Below, in pieces: positions 8,573 through 17,183 of a stretch of 64,000 bases of DNA. The stretch is from Anderseniella sp963787895. GTDB taxonomy: Bacteria; Pseudomonadota; Alphaproteobacteria; Rhizobiales; Aestuariivirgaceae. Position 1 is the stretch's first letter, and every line of letters starts with the position of its first letter. The notes below the pieces were generated by a model, which worked only from the letters and a program-made list of their open reading frames with translations, did not search any database and was not told the origin of the DNA. The position numbers and the translations under genes are program-made. The stretch is taken from positions 372,001 through 436,000 of the forward strand of contig CAWBEX010000008.1 in the NCBI GenBank assembly GCA_963787895.1. Reading direction: 5' to 3'.

Positions 8573-8977
8573 ATGACAAACAAGTCCCCCAACCCAATTG
8601 ATGTCCATGTAGGCAGCAGGTTGCGCATGCGGCGCATGCTGGTCGGAATGAGTCAGGAAAAACTTGGCGAACATCTCGACCTGACATTTCAACAGGTACA
8701 GAAGTATGAAAAAGGTTCCAACCGGATCAGCGCAAGCCGGTTATTTGATATGTCGCGCATTCTCGATGTTCCGGTGCAGTTCTTTTTTGACGAACTGAGC
8801 AACAGTTCTGCAACGCCTGGTTTCGCGGAAGCATCTGATACGTTTCAGATGACGGATTTCCTCTCAAGCCCCGATGGCGCCCAGCTGATCAGGGCTTTCT
8901 CTGAGATAAGGAACCTTGAAGTACGCAGGAAGATTATTGATCTGGTGAAATCACTTGCTGCATCCGACCAGCAATAA
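8573..8977 (+). CDS. XRE-family HTH transcriptional regulator
   Basis: A 134-residue DNA-binding protein with a cI/Xre-type helix-turn-helix at about residues 13–68 (RLRMRRMLVGMSQEKLGEHL, then FQQVQKYEKGSNRISASRL) and a short C-terminal tail containing a PVQFFFDEL segment. Close relatives sit just upstream of metK in many rhizobia; their targets are not well established, and a role in methionine/SAM control is only inferred from position. ATG 8573 is preferred over TTG 8570 because AAGAGG at 8557–8562 is well spaced. No metal or ligand motif was recognised. Confidence 0.85.
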   Translation: MTNKSPNPIDVHVGSRLRMRRMLVGMSQEKLGEHLDLTFQQVQKYEKGSNRISASRLFDMSRILDVPVQFFFDELSNSSATPGFAEASDTFQMTDFLSSPDGAQLIRAFSEIRNLEVRRKIIDLVKSLAASDQQ

Positions 8978-9157
8978 AGCCCGGTCTGGGCACTGCGTAC
9001 GAGTCTGGGCCAATGACCTTGTTTCCCATTGTTTGGCAATGTTGTCTTGACGTGATGCCCCTGTCCTGACAAAAGGGCGGCCTATCAGCCGCTTGTGCAT
9101 ATAAAGAAATCTGCATATGACGGTTGCATACGGCCCACTTTGCGGAGTTATAGACCG

Positions 9158-10429
9158 ATGGCGCGTCAAGACTATCTGTTCACCAGCGAATCTGTTTCTG
9201 AAGGCCACCCTGATAAAGTGTGTGACCGCATCTCTGACGAGATCGTCGATCTGGTCTACAAGGAAGCACGCAAATCAGGAGTCGATCCGTGGACCGTGCG
9301 GGTAGCTTGCGAAACCTTGACTACCACCAACCGGGTAATCATTGCCGGAGAGGTGCGGGTTCCCGAAACGCTGTTCAAGAAAGACAAGTCTGGCGCCGTA
9401 GTGAAGGATGGTGCCGGTAATCCTGTAATTGCACCCGGCCGCTTCCGTTCCGCGGCTCGCCGTGCCATTCGCTCGATCGGTTATGAGCAAGACGGTTTCC
9501 ACTGGAAGACCTGCAAGGTTGAAGTGCTTCTGCACGCTCAGTCTGCCGACATTGCCCAGGGCGTGGATAACGCCGCCGACCGTCAGGGCGAGGAAGGCGC
9601 AGGCGATCAGGGTATCATGTTTGGTTATGCCTGCCGCGAAACACCGGACCTGATGCCGGCACCAATTTACTATGCGCACAAGATCCTCGAGCTGATGGCC
9701 GAAGCCCGCCACAGGGGCGAGGGAGATGCCGGCAAGCTGGGGCCGGATGCCAAGAGTCAGATAACCATTCGCTATGTCGACGGCATGCCATCGGAAGTGA
9801 CCTCCATCGTCGTGTCCACACAGCATCTTGATGCATCCTGGAACTCCGCCAAGGTGCGCCAGGTTGTCGAGCCCTATATCAGGCAGGCCTTGGGTGACTT
9901 CCCAATAGCTGGTGACTGCAATTGGTACATCAATCCGACCGGCAAGTTTGTTATCGGCGGACCAGACGGTGATGCCGGCCTGACCGGCCGCAAGATTATC
10001 GTAGATACTTATGGCGGAGCAGCTCCCCATGGTGGCGGTGCCTTCTCGGGCAAGGACACAACCAAGGTTGACCGTTCAGCTGCCTATGCAGCGCGCTATC
10101 TTGCCAAGAACATTGTGGCTGCCAGGCTGGCCGAGCGTTGCACTATTCAGCTGTCATATGCGATTGGTGTTGCCCAGCCGTTGTCTGTCTATGTCGACAC
10201 CCACGGTACAGGCAACGTACATGAAGCGATTCTGGAAAAAGCCATTCGCAAGGCAATGGACTTGTCGCCTTCGGGCATCCGCCGTCACCTGGACCTGAAT
10301 AAGCCGATCTATGCACAAACCGCTGCATATGGCCATTTTGGTCGCAAGCCTGGCCGCGGCGGATCGTTCTCATGGGAAAAGGTCGACCTTGCAAGCAAGT
10401 TGAAGGCTGCAGTCAAGGAACTCGCCTGA
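9158..10429 (+). CDS. metK: S-adenosylmethionine synthetase
   Basis: Makes SAM from methionine and ATP, feeding the many methyltransferases in the cell, including TrmB next door. Signatures include GHPDK (16–20), GDAGLTGRKIIVDTYGG and the loop GGGAFSGKDTTKVDRSAAY. At 423 residues it is the long alphaproteobacterial type. The open frame extends upstream to 9095, but ATG 9158 has a CGGAG site at 9143–9147 and gives the canonical N-terminus MARQDYLFTSESVSEG. No SAM riboswitch fold was recognised in the 180 bases upstream. Confidence 0.97.
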   Translation: MARQDYLFTSESVSEGHPDKVCDRISDEIVDLVYKEARKSGVDPWTVRVACETLTTTNRVIIAGEVRVPETLFKKDKSGAVVKDGAGNPVIAPGRFRSAARRAIRSIGYEQDGFHWKTCKVEVLLHAQSADIAQGVDNAADRQGEEGAGDQGIMFGYACRETPDLMPAPIYYAHKILELMAEARHRGEGDAGKLGPDAKSQITIRYVDGMPSEVTSIVVSTQHLDASWNSAKVRQVVEPYIRQALGDFPIAGDCNWYINPTGKFVIGGPDGDAGLTGRKIIVDTYGGAAPHGGGAFSGKDTTKVDRSAAYAARYLAKNIVAARLAERCTIQLSYAIGVAQPLSVYVDTHGTGNVHEAILEKAIRKAMDLSPSGIRRHLDLNKPIYAQTAAYGHFGRKPGRGGSFSWEKVDLASKLKAAVKELA

Positions 10430-10452
10430 CGCGCAAGCTGCAGAGATGAACC

Positions 10453-11154
10453 ATGCCACGCACCCCTGACGGCCAGGAGTTTCCAGAGAAGTTCTATGGC
10501 CGTCGGTCAGGTCAATCCTTGCGTGACAATCATGCGCGTCTCATATTGGGACTGTTACCACATCTTCGTGTGCCGGACAGCCCTGGTTCACTTCACCGTC
10601 CAGCGAGCTTGTTTGATCCTTCGGTAAGCGAAGTCTGGCTGGAAATTGGGTTTGGAGGTGGGGAACATCTAGCCTGGCAAGCCGCTGCTAATCCACAAGC
10701 TGGCATCATTGGAGGTGAGCCGTTTATCAATGGTGTCGCCAAGTTGCTTGTCCAGGTCGAGAACCAGAACCTGCATAACGTCCGCATCATTGATGATGAT
10801 ATTCGTCCGCGCATGGACCAGATGGGTGAAGCAACAATTGACAGGGCCTTCCTGTTGTTCCCCGATCCCTGGCCCAAGAAGCGCCATCACAAGCGCCGTT
10901 TCGTCAATCAGGCAAATCTCGACCGCTTGCAGAGAATCCTCAAGCCGGGTGCAGAGTTTCGCGTTGCCAGCGACATAGAAGGTTACATCGAGTGGACCTT
11001 GGAAGAAATGTCTGCTCATTGCGGGTTCAGCTGGCCCGCTGGTTCGCTCGAAAAGTGCACCAACAGACCTGCTGATTGGCCACAGACCCGCTACGAGGCC
11101 AAGGCAATACGACAAGGTCGGGCTTGCTCCTATCTCAGTTTCATTCGCAAGTGA
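10453..11154 (+). CDS. trmB: tRNA (guanine46-N7)-methyltransferase
   Basis: SAM-dependent enzyme that makes m7G46 in the tRNA variable loop. The 233-residue protein has the Rossmann motif EIGFGGGEH for SAM binding and the family signature FPDPWPKKRHHKRR, which carries the catalytic Asp. A basic N-terminus (about 1–35, RRSGQSLRDNHAR) is usual for alphaproteobacterial members. It starts 23 bases after the metK stop and is probably co-transcribed with it. A terminator-like hairpin at 11231 separates it from rimP. Confidence 0.95.
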   Translation: MPRTPDGQEFPEKFYGRRSGQSLRDNHARLILGLLPHLRVPDSPGSLHRPASLFDPSVSEVWLEIGFGGGEHLAWQAAANPQAGIIGGEPFINGVAKLLVQVENQNLHNVRIIDDDIRPRMDQMGEATIDRAFLLFPDPWPKKRHHKRRFVNQANLDRLQRILKPGAEFRVASDIEGYIEWTLEEMSAHCGFSWPAGSLEKCTNRPADWPQTRYEAKAIRQGRACSYLSFIRK

Positions 11155-11230
11155 TGTGTTTTGCTTGAAGTCCGCTTCAAGTGCGGTTATATAAACGTCA
11201 TCAAATTCATTCTCATCCGGTTATGTGAGA

Positions 11231-11258
11231 GTGGGTCCACACCGGGCCCGCTTTTTTT
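11231..11258 (+). terminator. Terminator/attenuator in the rimP–nusA leader
   Basis: An 8-base-pair stem (11231–11238 with 11244–11251, two G·U pairs), a 5-base loop and seven Ts (11252–11258) form a classic intrinsic terminator. It lies 38 bases before the rimP start and 76 bases after trmB. It may simply end the metK–trmB transcript, or, if a promoter lies in 11155–11230, act as a leader attenuator for the nusA operon. The TTATATAAA-like stretch around 11186–11193 could be part of such a promoter. Confidence 0.75.
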
Positions 11259-11296
11259 GTTTGCCGCAACCGGATATTTCGAGATGGGCAAAACGT

Positions 11297-11899
11297 ATGG
11301 TCGACATGACCAAGAGACTGGAAAATGAGTCAGGCCCGGCTGCAGCCGTGGCCCGGCTGGTTGAGCCTGCCATAGAGGATCTTGGCTTCAGGTTGGTAAA
11401 GGTGCGACTTTCAGGAACTACGTTGCAGATCATGGCCGAGCGTCCGGATGGCACCATGACTGTCGGTGGCTGTGAACAGATTTCACGAAATATTTCGCCA
11501 ATGCTTGATGTTGACGATCCGATCTCCGGCAAATATCAGCTCGAGGTTTCGTCCCCCGGCGTTGATCGTCCTTTGGTGCGTCCGGAAGATTTCGAGCGTT
11601 GGGCAGGCTTCGAGTGCAAAATCGAACTGGCTACCCCGCTTGCCGGGCGCAAACGCTTCCGCGGTCGCCTGGAAGGTTTTGACAACGCAGAAGTGCGCTT
11701 GTTTATTCCACCGGTTGAGAAAGGTGGAGACGAAGTGTTGATTGGCCTCGACTTTGCTGCCATTGGCGATGCCAGGCTGGTGATGACAGATGAGCTTTTG
11801 AAGACTGCCGGAGAACGGGCAAAGGCCGGAGAGGTTGGCGATGGCGCCGCTTGGGCCGGAAATGATGATATGCCAACAAACGACATTGAAGCGGAGTAA
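11297..11899 (+). CDS. rimP: Ribosome maturation factor RimP
   Basis: Assembly factor for the 30S subunit, two-domain alpha/beta plus SH3-like fold, about 200 residues. Recognisable family segments are ARLVEPAIEDLGFRLVKVRL near the N-terminus and ISGKYQLEVSSPGVDRPL in the middle. The frame continues upstream to 11225 across the terminator, so that longer reading is unlikely; ATG 11297 or ATG 11306 is the probable start, with no strong ribosome site for either. An acidic C-terminal tail (GNDDMPTNDIEAE) is present. It precedes nusA by five bases, as in most proteobacteria. Confidence 0.92.
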   Translation: MVDMTKRLENESGPAAAVARLVEPAIEDLGFRLVKVRLSGTTLQIMAERPDGTMTVGGCEQISRNISPMLDVDDPISGKYQLEVSSPGVDRPLVRPEDFERWAGFECKIELATPLAGRKRFRGRLEGFDNAEVRLFIPPVEKGGDEVLIGLDFAAIGDARLVMTDELLKTAGERAKAGEVGDGAAWAGNDDMPTNDIEAE

Positions 11900-11904
11900 A
11901 TGAT

Positions 11905-13533
11905 ATGGCTGATGTCGCCGTAAGTGCAAACAGGTTGGAGTTGCTGCAAATCGCGGACGCGGTAGCTCGTGAAAAATCGATCGACAAAATGGTGGTCATT
12001 GAGGCGATGCAGGACGCGATCCAGCGTGCCGCCAAGTCCCGCTATGGAGCGGAAAACGACATCCGCGCAGAAATCGATCCACAGTCGGGTGAAACCAAGC
12101 TGTATCGTCTGCTCGAAGTGGTTGAAGAAGTAGAAAACGACTCCACGCAAATCACCATGAAGGAAGCGCTTGAACGCAACCCTGGTGCGCGGCTGGGAGA
12201 TTTTCTGTCTGAACCGTTGCCACCAGTGGATTTTGGCCGCATTGCAGCCCAGAACGCCAAGCAGGTGATCGTGCAGAAGGTACGTGATGCCGAGCGCGAG
12301 CGGCAGTTTGAGGAATACAAGGATCGTGTTGGCGAGATCGTTTCCGGTGTTGTCAAGCGCGCCGAGTATGGAAACATCATCGTTGATCTGGGTCGCGGCG
12401 AAGGCATTGTCCGGCGTGATGAGGGTTTACCACGTGAAGCATTCCGCAATGGTGACCGCATACGGGCATACATTTTTGATGTACGGCGTGAGTTGCGCGG
12501 GCCACAAATTTTCCTTTCCCGCTCACGCCCTGAATTCATGGCCAAACTGTTCCAGCAGGAGGTGCCGGAAATCTATGATGGCATAGTTGAGGTGGTTGCA
12601 GTCGCCCGTGATCCTGGTTCCAGAGCCAAGATATCTGTTCGCTCCAAGGATTCCTCAATTGACCCGGTTGGCGCTTGTGTGGGTATGCGTGGTTCGCGCG
12701 TGCAGGCTGTGGTCAACGAACTTCAGGGTGAAAAAATCGATATCATTCCTTGGACGGCGGATGCCGCCAGCTTCATTGTTAATGCGCTGGCGCCTGCCGA
12801 GGTGGCCAAGGTCGTGCTTGATGAAGATGCGCAGCGCATTGAAGTCGTTGTGCCCGATGAGCAGTTGTCGCTGGCCATCGGTCGGCGTGGACAGAATGTG
12901 CGCCTGGCTTCCCAGCTGTCTGGCTGGGACATCGACATAATGACCGAGGCAGAAGAGTCAGAGCGTCGTCAGAAAGAATTTGCCGAGCGCACTCAACGCT
13001 TCGTTGAAGCTCTCGACGTTGATGAGATGCTGGCTCAGCTGCTTGCCTCGGAGGGCTTCGATTCAATCGAAGAGGTTGCTTATGTTGCAGCAGAAGAAAT
13101 CTCGATGATCGAAGGGCTGGATGATGATACCGCTGTCGAGATCCAGGCGCGCGCCAACGAGTATCTCGACAGGCAGGCGAGTGAACTTGATGCCAAGAGG
13201 AAAGAACTCGGAGTCAAGGATGACCTTGCAGGTTTTGAGGGACTGACTGCGGCGATGCTGGTCATGCTCGGTGAGGAAGGCATCTATACGCTGGAAGATT
13301 TTGCAGGCTGCGTCCCTGACGACCTGGTCGGCTGGACCGAACGCAAGGATGGTGAATCAGTCCGCCACAAGGGCGCCTTGTCGGCCACTGACATGTCGGC
13401 AGCCGAAGCAGAAGGTCTGATCATGGCCGCGCGCTTGCAGCTTGGCTGGATCGAACCAGAACCAGAACCCGTTGAAGATGAAAAAATTGCCGAAGAAGCA
13501 CCGGAAGCCGGAGCAGAAGGCGCTGATCAATAG
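11905..13533 (+). CDS. nusA: Transcription termination/antitermination factor NusA
   Basis: RNA polymerase-associated factor for pausing, termination and rRNA antitermination. The 542-residue protein has an N-terminal polymerase-binding domain (1–130), an S1 domain (about 137–205), two KH domains (about 230–345; GMRGSRVQAVVNELQGEKID and IGRRGQNVRLASQLSGW) and two C-terminal acidic HhH-like repeats (about 365–500), then a Glu/Pro-rich tail. A GCGGAG site at 11891–11896 supports ATG 11905. It heads the block encoding the YlxR-like protein and IF2. Confidence 0.97.
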   Translation: MADVAVSANRLELLQIADAVAREKSIDKMVVIEAMQDAIQRAAKSRYGAENDIRAEIDPQSGETKLYRLLEVVEEVENDSTQITMKEALERNPGARLGDFLSEPLPPVDFGRIAAQNAKQVIVQKVRDAERERQFEEYKDRVGEIVSGVVKRAEYGNIIVDLGRGEGIVRRDEGLPREAFRNGDRIRAYIFDVRRELRGPQIFLSRSRPEFMAKLFQQEVPEIYDGIVEVVAVARDPGSRAKISVRSKDSSIDPVGACVGMRGSRVQAVVNELQGEKIDIIPWTADAASFIVNALAPAEVAKVVLDEDAQRIEVVVPDEQLSLAIGRRGQNVRLASQLSGWDIDIMTEAEESERRQKEFAERTQRFVEALDVDEMLAQLLASEGFDSIEEVAYVAAEEISMIEGLDDDTAVEIQARANEYLDRQASELDAKRKELGVKDDLAGFEGLTAAMLVMLGEEGIYTLEDFAGCVPDDLVGWTERKDGESVRHKGALSATDMSAAEAEGLIMAARLQLGWIEPEPEPVEDEKIAEEAPEAGAEGADQ

Positions 13534-13550
13534 GATATTCGCACAAGTAA

Positions 13551-14183
13551 ATGACAACCCTTTTGAAGACAGACAGCGAAAGCAGGCAAGTCGAGGAACG
13601 CATGTGCGCAGTATCGCGCGCGCGCGCGCCCCGTGCTGAGCTGTTACGGTTTGTAGTCTCTCCAGGAGGTCAGGTTGTTCCCGATATCAGAGAGGAGCTG
13701 CCAGGCAGAGGTCTTTGGCTGGCTTTGTCACGCGCAACGGTTGAAGAAGCGGTGCGGCGCAAGGTATTTGCACGAAATTTGCAAGGAGTGTCAGAGACAC
13801 TGCCTGCCCTGGCAGATACGGTAGCGCGCCTGTTACTGAAGGATGCTATGTCGGCACTATCGCTTGCAGCAAAGGCAGGTCAGGCAGTGGCGGGTTTTGA
13901 CAAGGTTGAAAGCGTGCTTCGCAATGGCTTGACTGGTGTGTTGATTGCGGCGGCGGACGGTGCCGAGGATGGTCGACGCAAGCTTGCCGGAAAGCTCAAG
14001 GCATCTGGCAGCAACAGTCCGATTGTCGAATGCTTTGGTTCGGCTGATTTGGATTTGGCATTGGGGCGCACAAATGTGATACATGCTGCAATTAAGTCCG
14101 GCGGCCTGGCAAGGAAGTTTGTCACTTGTGCCAAGCGGTACGAGAAGTTTGAAACCTACGGAGCCGCCAGAGCGGAAAGCTGA
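13551..14183 (+). CDS. YlxR–L7Ae fusion RNA-binding protein
   Basis: Residues about 14–90 form a YlxR (DUF448) domain (CAVSRARAPRAELLRFVVSP, then ELPGRGLWLALSRATVEEAV). Residues about 105–205 resemble an L7Ae/YlxQ kink-turn-binding domain. In Bacillus these are separate genes, ylxR and ylxQ, between nusA and infB; the fused form is common in alphaproteobacteria. The role is likely RNA binding linked to translation or RNase P, inferred from the families. It lies 17 bases after nusA and 6 bases before infB, so it is clearly within the operon. Confidence 0.88.
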   Translation: MTTLLKTDSESRQVEERMCAVSRARAPRAELLRFVVSPGGQVVPDIREELPGRGLWLALSRATVEEAVRRKVFARNLQGVSETLPALADTVARLLLKDAMSALSLAAKAGQAVAGFDKVESVLRNGLTGVLIAAADGAEDGRRKLAGKLKASGSNSPIVECFGSADLDLALGRTNVIHAAIKSGGLARKFVTCAKRYEKFETYGAARAES

Positions 14184-14189
14184 CACGTA

Positions 14190-16715
14190 ATGAGTGATAC
14201 GAATGACAATGACAACGGCAACGAACGCCCGGGCGGACGCACACTAGGTTTGCGTAGCGGCGGCGGACAAGGTCGGGTGCGTCAGAACTTTGCGCATGGA
14301 CGTTCCAAGACTGTTGTGGTCGAAACCAAGCGCAAACGTGTGATTGGTGCGCCAGGCGCAAAGCCTGCTGCGGCAGAGACACCAGCGTTTGAGGCAAAAC
14401 CCAAGGTGGCCGCGCCTCCCAAGCAGGTTGCAAAGCCGAAACCGGAAGCTCCCAAGCCTGCTGGTTCCCCGAAGGTTCTGCGCACACTTACGGCCGAAGA
14501 AGCTGAAGCCCGCGAACGCGCGCTCGTTGAAGCTCGTCAGCGCGATGTGGACGACAAGAAGCGCGCGGAGGTGGAATCCAGGGAAAGAGTTGAACGCGAA
14601 GCTCGTGAAACTGCCGAACTTGCGGAAGCCAAGGCAGAAGAAGCAAGGCGCGCTACGAAGCGTGCTGCCGAGGCTGAAGCCAAAGCTGCTGCGGAAAAGG
14701 TGAAAGCCAGCAAGGCCGAAGCCGACGAAAGCGTTGACGATGGTGGCAATCGTTCAAAATCGCGCCGCCCTGCCGGCGGGATTGAAAAACCTGCGTCTGC
14801 GCCCAAACCCCGTACCGACGTCGACAGACGTCGTGGCAAGCTGACAATCTCCAATGCCTTGAACGATGATGGCGAGCGCGCTAGATCGCTGGCTGCGTTC
14901 CGTCGCCGTCAGGAACGGCAGAAAAAGCAGGCGATGGGTGGCTCGGTCACCAAGGAAAAAGTCGCCCGCGAAGTGACCATTCCTGAGGTAATCACCATTC
15001 AGGAGCTGGCCAACCGCATGTCTGAGCGCGCTGTGGATGTCATCAAGTTCTTGATGAAACAGGGCGAGATGCACACCATCAACGACATCGTTGACTCCGA
15101 CACAGCTCAGCTGATCGCCGAAGATTTCGGCCACACCGTCAAGCGCGTCTCGGAGGCTGATGTTGAAGAAGGTTTGATGGGTGACGATGATCCAGAGGCA
15201 AGCCTCAAGGCTCGCGCACCAATCGTGACGGTCATGGGTCACGTCGACCACGGCAAGACTTCTCTGCTGGACGCCCTGCGAAATGCATCTGTTGTGTCCG
15301 GTGAGGCAGGTGGCATTACCCAGCACATCGGCGCTTACCAGGTCGAAACTAACAGTGGTCTCGTGACTTTTATCGATACACCTGGCCACGCGGCGTTTAC
15401 CGCCATGCGCGCACGCGGAGCGAAAGCGACGGACATTGTGGTGTTGGTTGTGGCAGCAGATGATGGCGTCATGCCGCAAACCATTGAAGCCATAAGCCAC
15501 GCTCGCGAGGCGGGTGTTCCGATCATCGTTGCAATAAACAAGATGGATAAGCCTGATGCTGAGCCCAACAGGGTGCGCACTGACCTTCTGAGCCATGAGA
15601 TTGTTGTTGAAAGCATGTCCGGCGAAACGCTGGAAGTTGAGATCTCAGCGCTGAAAGGCACTAACCTCGACAAGCTCCTGGAAGCCATCTTGTTGCAGTC
15701 TGAGTTGCTCAATCTGCGGGCCAATCCAGATCGCGCAGCTGATGGTATTGTGGTTGAGGCACAGTTGGACAAGGGGCGTGGGCCTGTTGCCACCGTGCTG
15801 GTACGTCGCGGTACATTGAGAGTTGGCGATATCGTTGTGGCCGGCGCCGCCTGGGGCAAGGTTCGCGCATTGATCAATGACAAGGGTAAGAGCATCGCCG
15901 AAGCTGGCCCCTCGGTGCCGGTGGAAGTGCTTGGCATGAATTCGGCTCCGGAAGCCGGCGATCAGATCGTTGTCGTTGAGAATGAAGCGCGTGCCCGCGA
16001 GATTACTGATTATCGCGAACGCAAGATGCGTGACAACCGCGGCGCACCTTCATCTCGTTCGTCGCTGGAACAAATGATGAGCCAGCTCAAGGAATCCGGC
16101 CTTCAGGAATTTCCGATTCTGATAAAGGCGGACGTTCAAGGTTCCGCGGAAGCGATTGTTCAGGCGCTCGATAAGTTGGGAACAGACGAGGTGGCTGCAC
16201 GCACTGTGCACTATGGTGTGGGCGGAATTTCCGAGTCTGATGTGCAATTGGCCCAGGCTTCCAATTCCGTCATCATTGGTTTCAATGTGCGCGCCAACAA
16301 GCAGGCACGAGATGCTGCTGAAAGTAGTGGTATCGAAATACGCTACTACAACATCATCTATGATCTTGTAGATGATGTAAAAGCTGCGATGTCGGGCTTG
16401 CTGTCTCCGGACTTGCGCGAGACTTTCCTCGGCAATGCCGAAATTCTCGAGGTATTCAACATTACCAAGGTTGGCAAGGTTGCAGGTTGCCGTGTAACGG
16501 AAGGCTCCGTGCAGCGCGGCGCCAAGGTGCGCCTGATCCGCGAGAATGTCGTCGTTCACGAAGGTACTCTTTCCACGCTCAAACGATTCAAGGACGAGGT
16601 AAAAGAAGTCCAGGTCGGTCAGGAGTGCGGTATGGCGTTCGAGAACTATCAGGACATGCGCGCCGGCGACGTGATCGAATGCTTTACGGTAGAAAAGGTC
16701 GAGCGGACATTGTAG
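14190..16715 (+). CDS. infB: Translation initiation factor IF-2
   Basis: GTPase that brings fMet-tRNA to the 30S subunit. The protein is 841 residues. It has a long low-complexity Ala/Lys/Glu-rich N-terminal region (about 60–190, probable charged helix), IF2_N-type segments (around 210–320), the G domain with G1 GHVDHGKT at 350–357, G3 DTPGHAAF and G4 NKMDKP, then domains II–IV. The N-terminal charged region is usual for alphaproteobacterial IF-2. An internal start giving a shorter isoform, as in E. coli, is possible but was not identified. Confidence 0.97.
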   Translation: MSDTNDNDNGNERPGGRTLGLRSGGGQGRVRQNFAHGRSKTVVVETKRKRVIGAPGAKPAAAETPAFEAKPKVAAPPKQVAKPKPEAPKPAGSPKVLRTLTAEEAEARERALVEARQRDVDDKKRAEVESRERVEREARETAELAEAKAEEARRATKRAAEAEAKAAAEKVKASKAEADESVDDGGNRSKSRRPAGGIEKPASAPKPRTDVDRRRGKLTISNALNDDGERARSLAAFRRRQERQKKQAMGGSVTKEKVAREVTIPEVITIQELANRMSERAVDVIKFLMKQGEMHTINDIVDSDTAQLIAEDFGHTVKRVSEADVEEGLMGDDDPEASLKARAPIVTVMGHVDHGKTSLLDALRNASVVSGEAGGITQHIGAYQVETNSGLVTFIDTPGHAAFTAMRARGAKATDIVVLVVAADDGVMPQTIEAISHAREAGVPIIVAINKMDKPDAEPNRVRTDLLSHEIVVESMSGETLEVEISALKGTNLDKLLEAILLQSELLNLRANPDRAADGIVVEAQLDKGRGPVATVLVRRGTLRVGDIVVAGAAWGKVRALINDKGKSIAEAGPSVPVEVLGMNSAPEAGDQIVVVENEARAREITDYRERKMRDNRGAPSSRSSLEQMMSQLKESGLQEFPILIKADVQGSAEAIVQALDKLGTDEVAARTVHYGVGGISESDVQLAQASNSVIIGFNVRANKQARDAAESSGIEIRYYNIIYDLVDDVKAAMSGLLSPDLRETFLGNAEILEVFNITKVGKVAGCRVTEGSVQRGAKVRLIRENVVVHEGTLSTLKRFKDEVKEVQVGQECGMAFENYQDMRAGDVIECFTVEKVERTL

Positions 16716-16763
16716 GGCGGTGCATTGAGCTGCGGTGCAACAGTGCTGCAAGGTGCGTTCAAT

Positions 16764-17180
16764 ATGACAAAAAGCAATACTCAACCTCGCGGCCCATCGC
16801 AGCGGCAACTGCGTGTCGGTGAGCTTGTCCGGCATGAGCTTTCCGCGTTGTTCATGCGTGGCGATGTCGTCGACCCGCTAATAGAGAAGACGGGAGTGAC
16901 TGTGCTTGAGGTGGTGGCAACACCCGATTTGCGCACGGCAACCGCTTATGTGCGTCCATTCCAGCCTGGTGGCAATGGCGACTTGCTTGTTGAAGCCCTG
17001 ACGAAGCACCGCAGGTTCATTCGTGGCGAAATCACACCCAGGTTGCAGCTCAAGTACATGCCTGACCTGAAGTTCCGTCTCGACACTTCCATCGATTATG
17101 CCTCCAGCATTGACGCGTTGCTGGCTGACCCGAAGGTCACCCGTGATCTAGGTGCGAAGAAGGGTGACGAGGGATCCTGA
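16764..17180 (+). CDS. rbfA: 30S ribosome-binding factor RbfA
   Basis: Cold-shock-associated 30S maturation factor with a single KH-like domain, about 138 residues. Family segments include RVGELVRHELSALF near the N-terminus and the ending ASSIDALLADPKV region. The frame is open back to 16725, but ATG 16764 has AAGGTG at 16750–16755 and gives the normal length. It sits between infB and truB as in most bacteria. Confidence 0.93.
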   Translation: MTKSNTQPRGPSQRQLRVGELVRHELSALFMRGDVVDPLIEKTGVTVLEVVATPDLRTATAYVRPFQPGGNGDLLVEALTKHRRFIRGEITPRLQLKYMPDLKFRLDTSIDYASSIDALLADPKVTRDLGAKKGDEGS

Positions 17181-17183
17181 GGC

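Noticed and set aside
8978..9157. SAM riboswitch before metK
   Set aside because: I looked for SAM-II and SAM/SAH-type core sequences and saw none. Only a 5-bp GCGGC/GCCGC hairpin (9077–9092) is present, too weak to call.
9275..10030. 251-codon frame antisense to metK
   Set aside because: Shadow of the well-conserved MetK coding sequence; no ribosome site or known motif.
14754..15596. 280-codon frame antisense to infB
   Set aside because: Covers the IF-2 G domain on the other strand; a product of codon bias.
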